Of a stretch of 5,233 nt of DNA, positions 1 to 5,233 are shown piece by piece. The notes under the pieces are model-generated. The model was given only the letters and a program-made list of their open reading frames with translations. It did not search any database and was not told where the DNA came from. Position 1 is the stretch's first letter; the number at the start of each line of letters is the position of its first letter. Origin of the DNA: Planctomycetaceae bacterium (GTDB lineage: Bacteria > Planctomycetota > Planctomycetia > Pirellulales > UBA1268). Location of the stretch: the NCBI GenBank assembly GCA_003509235.1, contig DONH01000457.1, positions 1 through 5,233 of the forward strand, written 5' to 3'. The translations under genes and the position numbers were made by a program.

Positions 1-132
1 ATTGACAGTATCAAGAAAGCACAGTTGTTCGGTGAGATTGGTGAATACTTTTCGATTCCACCGCGAGCAGATCTTTCTCTAGATGAATTTCCAACGCTCC
101 ATCATGTTCTTGACTTTCTTGTTATTGAAACG
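1..132 (+). other. ACP domain, first visible unit (N-terminal half cut by window edge)
   Basis: The window opens inside an acyl carrier domain at the residues IDSIKKAQLFGEIGEYF. The phosphopantetheine-accepting Ser is codon 3 (bases 7-9). Helix II and helices III-IV follow (IPPRADLSLDEFPTL, then HHVLDFLVIET). Helix I and the acidic DADLEADLG lead-in seen in the other two units lie upstream of the window. Confidence 0.9.
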
Positions 133-945
133 AAGGCGTCTCCAGAAACCAAGCCAGTCGTGCTTCACGAAATGCAAGCCGGTTCGAGTGAGTCAAGCCA
201 GTCGTCTGTTGGGCAAAATAGAAACCCTAGTTTGCAGGAAAAAAAAGAAGTCCAGTTTGAAAAAAATATTTCCTCGCATGTTTCTTTAGAGAAAACGTAT
301 ACGCACAAAGAATTAGCTGACTTTCTTGTCACATTTGTTGTCGAGCAGACGGGATACCCTTCTGATATTGTTGAACTCGACGCCGATCTGGAAGCAGATT
401 TGGGGATAGACAGTATCAAAAAGGCGCAGCTGTTTGGTGAAATCGGAGAGTATTTCTCAATTCCACCACGCGCTGACTTGTCGTTGGATGAATTTCCGAC
501 GCTTCAGCATGTACTTGATTTTTTGATTGATGCCACATGTTCATCGCAAGGCGGTTCCAGTGATTACCAAGTCGACATGAATAATCGGCAGGCAGGCAGT
601 GCAGGATTGTTTCCAGACTCGCCGGCGAGAGAAATTCTTTCATCCGCCACAAATGGTGTAGTAGAAGCCATAAGTCCATCACAGCAATCAGTCAAACATT
701 CTGTCGCAGAGTTGTCGTCTTTCCTGACGAATTTTGTTGTGGAGCAAACGGGATATCCGCCCGAGATCGTTGAGCTTGATGCTGATTTAGAGGCAGATCT
801 CGGAATTGACAGTATCAAGAAAGCACAGCTGTTCGGTGAGATTGGTGAATACTTTTCGATTCCACCGCGAGCAGATCTTTCTCTGGATGAGTTCCCAACC
901 TTGAAACATGTCCTCGATTTTTTAGTCGCAGAGACAGCAGAATAG
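1..945 (+). CDS. C-terminal part of a multi-ACP fatty-acid/polyketide synthase subunit (Pfa/Hgl-like)
   Basis: The reading frame is open from base 1, which is codon 1 of the visible part, to TAG at 943-945, giving 314 visible residues. The true start lies upstream; the Met at base 25 is internal to an ACP and is not a start. The visible protein is one partial and two complete acyl carrier domains in tandem, with serines at visible residues 3, 138 and 271 in the motif GIDSIKKAQ, where the 4'-phosphopantetheine arm would attach. Linkers of about 50-60 residues between them are rich in Ser, Gln, Asn and Glu and look flexible. Tandem ACPs of this kind are the hallmark of PUFA-synthase-type enzymes, where they carry the growing acyl chain and raise output. 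In classical PfaA a ketoreductase follows the ACPs; here the chain ends five residues after the last ACP helix. KS, AT or other domains would be expected upstream but cannot be seen. The next gene starts 21 bases later, so the two are probably co-transcribed. Confidence 0.93.
   Translation: MDSIKKAQLFGEIGEYFSIPPRADLSLDEFPTLHHVLDFLVIETKASPETKPVVLHEMQAGSSESSQSSVGQNRNPSLQEKKEVQFEKNISSHVSLEKTYTHKELADFLVTFVVEQTGYPSDIVELDADLEADLGIDSIKKAQLFGEIGEYFSIPPRADLSLDEFPTLQHVLDFLIDATCSSQGGSSDYQVDMNNRQAGSAGLFPDSPAREILSSATNGVVEAISPSQQSVKHSVAELSSFLTNFVVEQTGYPPEIVELDADLEADLGIDSIKKAQLFGEIGEYFSIPPRADLSLDEFPTLKHVLDFLVAETAE
304..537 (+). other. ACP domain, second visible unit (complete)
   Basis: This is a complete acyl carrier domain at visible residues 102-179. 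Helix I (KELADFLVTFVVEQTGY) is followed by the acidic stretch ELDADLEADLG and then DSIKKAQ with the modifiable Ser138 (bases 412-414). Helices III and IV follow (SLDEFPTLQHVLDFLI). The Ser is 135 residues after that of the first unit. Its core protein sequence matches the other units exactly, but its codons differ strongly. Confidence 0.93.
703..942 (+). other. ACP domain, third visible unit (complete, C-terminal end of protein)
   Basis: This is a complete acyl carrier domain at visible residues 235-314. Helix I is AELSSFLTNFVVEQTGY, followed by ELDADLEADLG and DSIKKAQ with Ser271 (bases 811-813), then LSLDEFPTLKHVLDFLV. The Ser is 133 residues after that of the second unit. The protein ends with AETAE and TAG, so the ACP is the terminal domain. 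Confidence 0.93.
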
Positions 946-969
946 CTTTTTGCGTGGTCGTTTTTTATG
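943..969 (+). other. Gene junction: TAG stop, 21-base in-frame spacer and ATG start with no clear ribosome binding site
   Basis: The upstream gene stops at TAG 943-945. The spacer 946-966 reads in the same frame as seven sense codons (LFAWSFF) directly into the ATG at 967. The spacer is T-rich with two T6-type runs and G/C between them. I see no AGGAG-like Shine-Dalgarno within 5-12 bases of the ATG. A second in-frame ATG at 985 also has none. The 967 start is chosen because it is the first ATG after the stop and leaves about 20 residues before the conserved KS start. The absence of a Shine-Dalgarno suggests translational coupling or leaderless-like initiation. Confidence 0.7.
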
Positions 970-3900
970 GCCGCAGATTTCAAAATGAATGACGTAAATA
1001 AAGAACATTGTCGCTCTGAGCACGGTGAGCCATTGGCCATCGTTGGGATGGCCGTGCGCCTTCCTGGTGCCGATAGTCTTGATGAATTCTGGGATCTGAT
1101 AGTGAATGGACGCTCGGCAATATCAGAATTGCCAGAAGAAAGGCTCGATAAAAAGCTTTTCTTCAATGAAGAAAAAGGTGTTCGAGGAAAGACATATTCG
1201 TCAATTGGAGGAATTGTCTCGCCCCGAAAGCAGTTGCATAATAAATGGCTTCTGACAAAAGAGCAGTCAGAAGATTGTGATGCTGCTCATCTTGAACTTT
1301 GTGATGTTGCTGCGACGGCTTTCATTCAGGCCGGCCTCGACCCGCTCACAATTTCTGGTTCTCGAGCCGGTGTCTATGTTGGTCACACCAGAGGAACAGG
1401 TCTCTCTGGTGACATCATGTATGGGACAATGCTCGCAGATGCCGCCTCGTTGTTGAATGAGGTAGATGAATTTAGGCAGGCCACTGGTGAGCATGCTGAT
1501 GAATGCATCAAAGCTGCTGTCACAGTTGAAAGAGAGCGGCTGCCTCGTCGGACAACTACTGGGGGACCGGCAGCGGACGCGCAGCGGTGTAGTGCAACAG
1601 TTGCCCGCGCTTTCGGCTTGGATGGTCCGTGTGTTGCACTTAATGCAGCGTGTTCTTCATCGCTCTTTGCGCTCTCTGCTGCGGCTGACGACCTCGCGCT
1701 GGGCCGTACGGATATTGCGGTTGTTGGAGGGAGTTCTCACTGTCGATTCGACAGTCTTGTTTTATTTTCCAAGGCACAGTCGGTGAGTGCTACTGGCTCT
1801 CGACCATTTGATGCCTCAGCAGATGGGCTTGTGACTGCTGAGGGCTATGTTGTTGTGCTTGTGAAAACACTCCGCAAAGCAATTGAGGATGGCAACACGA
1901 TCCAGGCTGTTATCCGAGGGATTGGAGTTTCCAGTGATGGTCGTGGGAAAAGTTTATGGGCGCCGCGACAAGAAGGACAAATTGCAGCCATCGAGCGGGC
2001 ACATGCAGATCTGCTTGATCCTGCTCGCCTTGGTTATATCGAAGCTCACGCTACGAGCACGAGTGTCGGTGATGCTACGGAAGTCAATGCTCTTGCGAAA
2101 GCATTGAAAAATCATATTGATCAGGATGTCACGATCCCAATCGGTAGCGTCAAGGCAAACATAGGACACACTCTTGAGACGGCAGGTCTTGCTGGCTTGG
2201 TAAAGTCAGTGCTGTGCATGAAGCATGGCACTATTCCTCCAGTCCCTGGCGTTGAAGAGTTGAATCCGGCAGTCGATTGGCAAGGCACACCATTTGTTGT
2301 ACCGAGTCAAAAGCGTGTGTGGCCGAGGCAAAACGGACTGGCTCGTCGGGCGGCAGTTAATTCATTTGGTATTGGTGGTCTCAATGCACATGTGGTAATC
2401 GAGGAATTTCTAAAGGACATCGAGTCGTTACAACCAGAGGTGATTCGGCCAGTTGATTCAAAAGCATTTTCTAAAGTGGCGGCAGACGATGATGTTGCAA
2501 TTGTAGGTCGGTCTGTGCTTGCTCCCGGACATTTATCCGCTCATCAGATGTGGGGCAAGCTAGCGGCATGGAACTATGATTTTTCGAAGGTTCCGTCAGA
2601 TCGTTGGAATGTTGATGCTGCGTATGACACCTCCGCTTGCAATTGGAAGACAGTGCAAAGTCGTGGCGGATTCATCGAAGGATTTTCTTATGACTGGCGG
2701 ACGCACAAGATTCCTCCAAAGCAAATCGCAGCTGCTGATCCACTTCAGTTCATGCTGCTCGAAACAGTTTCGCAAGCGCTTCAAGACGCCGGATATCCTG
2801 AAAAACCAATGCCTCGTGCTCGCACTGGCGTGATAGTTGGCACTGTATTTGGTGGAGATTTTGCCTCGTCGCTTCAAGTTGGCATGCGATTGCCTTATTT
2901 CGAAGTGGCTCTGCAGCGAGAACTCCAATCTCGTGGTGTTGGTAGAGATGCGATCAAATCTATCTGTGAAAAGTTTTGTGACCTTGTGGTTTCTCGTCTT
3001 CCAGCAATCGTTGATGAGACGGGCAGTTTCACAAGCAGCTCACTTGCCTCACGTATTACAAAAACATTTGATCTGATGGGCGGCGCAACAGCAATCGATG
3101 GCGGTGCAGCCTCAGCTGTATCTGCTCTTGATGTGTGTAGGAATTTCCTACTGACAGGTCGTGCCGATGCCATGATATGTGCAGCTGGTCAGCGAAGTCT
3201 GTCATTGGCAACCTACGAAATACTATCTTTGTCGGGCACACTTTCTCGCTCCGGAAAGCCTCGTCCATTTGATCAATCGAGTGACGGACTTATGCCAGCT
3301 GAGGGGGTTGCGGTCTTTGTCTTGAAGCGACTGTCGGATGCTTTGCGAGAGAACGATCGGATACATGGGATCGTGCGAGGTATTGGTGTGTCACGTCATG
3401 ACGACAAGAGTGCTGGAATACAAAGAGCAATGCGTCGAGCAGCAGAAGACGCACGTATATCTCCAGGTACTGTTAGTTTTGTTGAAGCAGCGGCGGCTGG
3501 AGTGCCAGCCGACGATATGGCAGAACTTGATGCAATTCAAAACGTGTACGGAGAGCATGTTCCTGTTGGTGCTATTGCCGCACAAATTGGACATGCCGCA
3601 GGTGCATCTGCAGGTCTTTCGATTGCCAAGACGACATTTGAATTAGATGAGCAGGAACTTCGAATGCCCGCAAATGATAAGATCGGGGCATCTCAGGAAG
3701 ATGGCGCAGTATCAGTTCACCCGAATGATGACGGAAGGCTTCTGGCTGGGGTTACCGCAGTGCATTGTGACACAGCGTGCCACGTTCTTTTAGAACGTGG
3801 CAAACCAGTTGATGTGCCTCGGCGGTCTGGTCATTCCACAAAGGTAAGTGAGTCGACGCCCCGCATCATTCGTTTTTCTGGCCCTACTCAAGGTGATCTT

Positions 3901-5233
3901 CTTTCTGCTGTTAAAGGATGTATTGAGGAACCGGAATCATCCTTTGTGACGCCTAAACATTTTCACGAAATGGGTTTTCGGCTCGCCATTGTTGCGGCAA
4001 CACCGGAAGAGTTATCCCGCAAAGCTGGTCTTGTTGTCAACCAATTTGACAACAGAGAAGCAAGGTCACTTTGGGAAACCCAGGGAATTGCTGTTGGACA
4101 TGTTGAGCAGGAAAGACCAGTTGTTGCCTGCCTTTTTCCAGGACAGGGTTCACAGTATCCGGGCATGGTGCGAGATATTGTCGCAGCCTGTCCTCAGGCG
4201 AGTCTGCTGAAAGAGCAGATGAATGAATCTTTGTTGCAGATGGGCCATTCGACCTTTGAAAGCATTATTGATAACCATGACAACATGTTGGGGAAGGATG
4301 TTTTTCGAACGCAGTTGTCAATGTTGTTAGCAGATGCACTGGTCTTTCAGATTATTCGAGGCATGGGTCTTGAGCCAGATCGTCTTACGGGGCACAGCTA
4401 TGGGGAATTTGCCGCACTTTATGCTGCAGGAGCTTTTCGATTTGAGGATGTCGTTCGGGCGACAATGTACCGGTGCGCGTCAATAGAAGAGGCACCTATT
4501 GAGGGGAGACTGGTGTCGTGTGCAGCAGGCGAAGATGTTGTTGCTGCTGCATGTGATTCCTGCCCTGAAGAAGTTTTCGTTGCAAACTGTAATTCTCCTC
4601 AACAAACCGTTGTTGGAGGACGAGATCAATCGCTCAAACGGTTCGTTGAGTTTGTTCAATCGGAAGGAATTCGAACAACGATCTTAGATGTGCCAAGGCC
4701 TTTTCATACTCCGCTGATGAAGCCAGCACAGAAGCCATTTAAAAGGTCACTCGTCCCAGTGCACATCGACCCACCCCGTATTCCCCTGCTAAGTGGTGTT
4801 AATAATCAATACGTTGCTGAGCCGGAGAATATTCGAGCGTTGCTTAGTGAACAGCTCGCTCAACCCGTTCGATTCGTTGATCAAATTGAACGCTTAATAA
4901 GAGATGGAGTGACGCTTTTTGTTGAGTGTGGCCCAGATCGAGTGTTGTCCCGGCTTGCGAGACGTATCATTGGTGATCGGGATAGAAGTGTACTTGCTGC
5001 AGATATACGTTTCCGGCAGCCTGGTTCAGCACCATCGCCAGCATATCGTCTCGCCTCGCTACAGGCAGGCCTCGAAGTGGCTGGGGCAATAGGTGGCGAT
5101 CAAGACTTACGCCCTTCTTTTCCCATGCAGAAGGGGTCGAGCGGGTTACACCATGAGGAGACGCTGTCTCAGTCTGGAAATGAACAGCCTGAAATGGCTA
5201 GTCCGAAAAATGTCGATGGGTGCATCGAGCTTC
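967..5233 (+). CDS. KS-CLF-AT subunit of a Pfa/Hgl-like fatty-acid/polyketide synthase (C-terminus beyond window)
   Basis: The frame is open without a stop from ATG 967 to the window end (1422 residues and one extra base), so the protein is incomplete. Domains in order: ketosynthase at residues 21-480, catalytically degenerate ketosynthase (chain length factor) at 507-945, KS-AT linker fold at about 965-1050, acyltransferase at 1051-1349, then a hydrophilic linker to the edge. The KS condenses malonyl extender units with the acyl chain held on ACPs, the CLF is expected to pair with it and set chain length, and the AT transfers acyl groups from CoA. No signal peptide or membrane segment is evident, so it should be cytosolic. 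The order KS-CLF-AT is that of the protist PUFA synthase B subunit (followed there by ER) and of myxobacterial Pfa3-type proteins (followed by DH domains). What follows here is unseen. The preceding gene supplies tandem ACPs 21 bases upstream, which supports one complex. The exact product class is unresolved, so no gene symbol is given. Confidence 0.93.
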   Translation, partial: MAADFKMNDVNKEHCRSEHGEPLAIVGMAVRLPGADSLDEFWDLIVNGRSAISELPEERLDKKLFFNEEKGVRGKTYSSIGGIVSPRKQLHNKWLLTKEQSEDCDAAHLELCDVAATAFIQAGLDPLTISGSRAGVYVGHTRGTGLSGDIMYGTMLADAASLLNEVDEFRQATGEHADECIKAAVTVERERLPRRTTTGGPAADAQRCSATVARAFGLDGPCVALNAACSSSLFALSAAADDLALGRTDIAVVGGSSHCRFDSLVLFSKAQSVSATGSRPFDASADGLVTAEGYVVVLVKTLRKAIEDGNTIQAVIRGIGVSSDGRGKSLWAPRQEGQIAAIERAHADLLDPARLGYIEAHATSTSVGDATEVNALAKALKNHIDQDVTIPIGSVKANIGHTLETAGLAGLVKSVLCMKHGTIPPVPGVEELNPAVDWQGTPFVVPSQKRVWPRQNGLARRAAVNSFGIGGLNAHVVIEEFLKDIESLQPEVIRPVDSKAFSKVAADDDVAIVGRSVLAPGHLSAHQMWGKLAAWNYDFSKVPSDRWNVDAAYDTSACNWKTVQSRGGFIEGFSYDWRTHKIPPKQIAAADPLQFMLLETVSQALQDAGYPEKPMPRARTGVIVGTVFGGDFASSLQVGMRLPYFEVALQRELQSRGVGRDAIKSICEKFCDLVVSRLPAIVDETGSFTSSSLASRITKTFDLMGGATAIDGGAASAVSALDVCRNFLLTGRADAMICAAGQRSLSLATYEILSLSGTLSRSGKPRPFDQSSDGLMPAEGVAVFVLKRLSDALRENDRIHGIVRGIGVSRHDDKSAGIQRAMRRAAEDARISPGTVSFVEAAAAGVPADDMAELDAIQNVYGEHVPVGAIAAQIGHAAGASAGLSIAKTTFELDEQELRMPANDKIGASQEDGAVSVHPNDDGRLLAGVTAVHCDTACHVLLERGKPVDVPRRSGHSTKVSESTPRIIRFSGPTQGDLLSAVKGCIEEPESSFVTPKHFHEMGFRLAIVAATPEELSRKAGLVVNQFDNREARSLWETQGIAVGHVEQERPVVACLFPGQGSQYPGMVRDIVAACPQASLLKEQMNESLLQMGHSTFESIIDNHDNMLGKDVFRTQLSMLLADALVFQIIRGMGLEPDRLTGHSYGEFAALYAAGAFRFEDVVRATMYRCASIEEAPIEGRLVSCAAGEDVVAAACDSCPEEVFVANCNSPQQTVVGGRDQSLKRFVEFVQSEGIRTTILDVPRPFHTPLMKPAQKPFKRSLVPVHIDPPRIPLLSGVNNQYVAEPENIRALLSEQLAQPVRFVDQIERLIRDGVTLFVECGPDRVLSRLARRIIGDRDRSVLAADIRFRQPGSAPSPAYRLASLQAGLEVAGAIGGDQDLRPSFPMQKGSSGLHHEETLSQSGNEQPEMASPKNVDGCIEL
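1027..2406 (+). other. Ketosynthase domain (KS), catalytic residues present
   Basis: Residues 21-480 open with EPLAIVGMAVRLPG and close with NSFGIGGLNAHVVIEE, both standard KS boundaries. The nucleophile Cys229 lies in NAACSSSLFAL (codon 1651-1653). The two histidines are His361 in EAHATSTSVGDATE (2047-2049) and His401 in VKANIGHTLETAG (2167-2169), with Lys396 before it. The domain should therefore be able to condense. Two motifs depart from the common text: NAACSSS instead of DTACSSS, and AHATSTS instead of AHGTGT. A long insertion of about 50 residues (roughly 145-200) sits before the Cys motif. I associate this with the Pfa/Hgl branch rather than modular PKS, from memory. Confidence 0.93.
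2485..3801 (+). other. Chain length factor (degenerate ketosynthase, KS-beta-like)
   Basis: Residues 507-945 have KS architecture, with an N-terminal DDVAIVGRSVLAPG, PFDQSSDGLMPAEG in the middle and AQIGHAAGASAG near the end. Three catalytic positions are replaced. The nucleophile position in AIDGGAASAV is Ala714 (codon 3106-3108). The first His of the usual EAHGTGT is Ala842 in VEAAAAGVPADD (3490-3492). The Lys before NIGH is Ala871 (3577-3579). Only the second His (876) remains. This domain cannot act as a condensing enzyme by the normal mechanism. Fused behind an intact KS, it matches the CLF of Pfa-type subunits, which pairs with the KS as in type II KS-alpha/KS-beta heterodimers. The terminal GFGG-like signature is replaced by GVTAVHCDTACHVLLE. 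Confidence 0.92.
3859..4116 (+). other. KS-AT linker domain
   Basis: Residues about 965-1050 begin RIIRFSGPTQGDLLSAV and continue to FRLAIVAATPEELSRKAG before the AT. The pattern of a short beta strand, a helix, then an xRLAIVA strand and an EEL helix matches the small alpha/beta linker that joins KS to AT in multidomain synthases. No catalytic role is expected; it orients the AT beside the KS-CLF body. Confidence 0.7.
4117..5013 (+). other. Acyltransferase domain (AT), FabD-like active-site set
   Basis: Residues 1051-1349 carry CLFPGQGSQYPGM at the start (Gln1060, oxyanion region), the nucleophile elbow GHSYGE with Ser1144 (codon 4396-4398), Arg1169 in MYRCASIEEA (4471-4473), NCNSPQQTVVGG, catalytic His1247 in PFHTPLM (4705-4707) and FVECGPDRVLS near the end. 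Arg lies exactly 25 residues after Ser, the same spacing as Ser92-Arg117 in E. coli FabD. There the Arg binds the malonyl carboxylate. That favours a dicarboxylic substrate such as malonyl-CoA, but the AT of Pfa B-type subunits is not well assigned, so a different acyl substrate remains possible. Confidence 0.9.
5041..5233 (+). other. Hydrophilic interdomain linker after the AT
   Basis: Residues 1359-1422 are rich in Gly, Ser, Gln, Glu and Pro (for example MQKGSSGLHHEETLSQSG) with no recognisable motif. It looks like a flexible linker leading to a further domain past the window. Its presence shows the protein does not end with the AT. In related subunits a DH pair or an ER follows; nothing here tells which. 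Confidence 0.6.

Larger units (their letters stand above)
1..942 (+). repeat. Coding tandem repeat of about 400 bases (ACP units), with an A-B-A identity pattern
   Basis: Three units recur with serine codons at 7, 412 and 811, periods of 405 and 399 bases. By direct comparison, 1-80 and 805-884 differ at one base only (T at 25, C at 829, a silent Leu change). The equivalent 406-485 differs from 1-80 at 21 bases in 20 of 27 codons, all silent. Past base 80 the first and third units diverge abruptly (14 differences in the next 43 bases). Linkers show little similarity. More units may lie upstream of the window. Confidence 0.9.

Noticed and set aside
25..27. ATG at base 25 region as a possible start of the first gene.
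   Set aside because: The reading frame and ACP homology continue upstream to base 1, including the phosphopantetheine Ser at codon 3; the gene is simply cut by the window. The in-frame ATG there is not in a conserved start context.
1..942. The repeats as a mobile or CRISPR-like array.
   Set aside because: The repeat unit is an in-frame protein domain of about 80 residues with period near 400 bases, and differences are mostly silent.
946..966. T-runs in the intergenic gap as a rho-independent terminator.
   Set aside because: No GC-rich inverted repeat precedes either T-run, and the gap is only 21 bases inside what looks like an operon.
564..1166. A 200-codon open frame on the minus strand across the end of the ACP gene and the start of the KS gene.
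   Set aside because: It lies antisense to two strongly supported coding regions with conserved motifs, its translation shows no recognisable domain, and its length is a by-product of the codon usage on the + strand.
2485..3801. The second KS as a decayed or pseudogenised domain.
   Set aside because: The frame is intact, fold motifs are retained, and Cys/His replacement in a KS fused behind an active KS is the known CLF arrangement.
1466..4687. Short alternative-frame open frames of 60-110 codons on both strands inside the KS, CLF and AT regions.
   Set aside because: All overlap the continuous 967-5233 frame, which carries every expected catalytic motif; their translations are biased in composition and show no motif.

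Overview
The window is entirely coding on the + strand and holds parts of two adjacent genes of a large iterative fatty-acid/polyketide synthase. The overall plan resembles the polyunsaturated fatty acid (Pfa) and heterocyst glycolipid (Hgl) family, often called 'secondary lipid' synthases. No RNA genes, mobile elements or CRISPR are visible. The compact layout (21 bases between genes, no introns) indicates a bacterium. Base composition looks close to balanced. The ACP wording (ELDADLEADLGIDSIKKAQ) reminds me of Pfa/Hgl-like synthases from planctomycetes and similar marine bacteria. That taxonomic hint is from memory and weak.

Region 1 (1-945) is the C-terminal end of an acyl carrier protein (ACP)-bearing synthase subunit, cut by the left window edge. 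It carries one partial and two complete ACP domains in tandem. Each has a phosphopantetheine serine in a DSIKK motif, and the linkers are variable and Ser/Gln/Glu-rich. The protein stops right after the last ACP, with no ketoreductase following as in classical PfaA. The DNA of the first and third units is almost identical over 80 bases. The middle unit encodes the same residues with different codons.

Region 2 (946-966) is a 21-base gap. The two genes are in the same reading frame and separated by a single TAG.

Region 3 (967-5233) is the N-terminal 1422 residues of a second subunit, running off the right edge. Its order is an active ketosynthase (Cys229, His361, His401), a ketosynthase-like domain with degenerate catalytic residues (a chain length factor, CLF), a KS-AT linker domain, an acyltransferase (Ser1144, Arg1169, His1247), and the start of a hydrophilic linker. 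KS-CLF-AT matches the 'B' subunit of protist PUFA synthases and the Pfa3-type subunit of myxobacteria as I know them.

Inferred cooperation: the AT (or an upstream AT) loads carriers, the tandem ACPs of the first protein hold the growing chain, and the KS/CLF pair extends it to a set length. Ketoreductase, dehydratase and enoyl reductase must lie outside the window. The product (PUFA, long-chain hydroxy lipid or another) cannot be read from this sequence.
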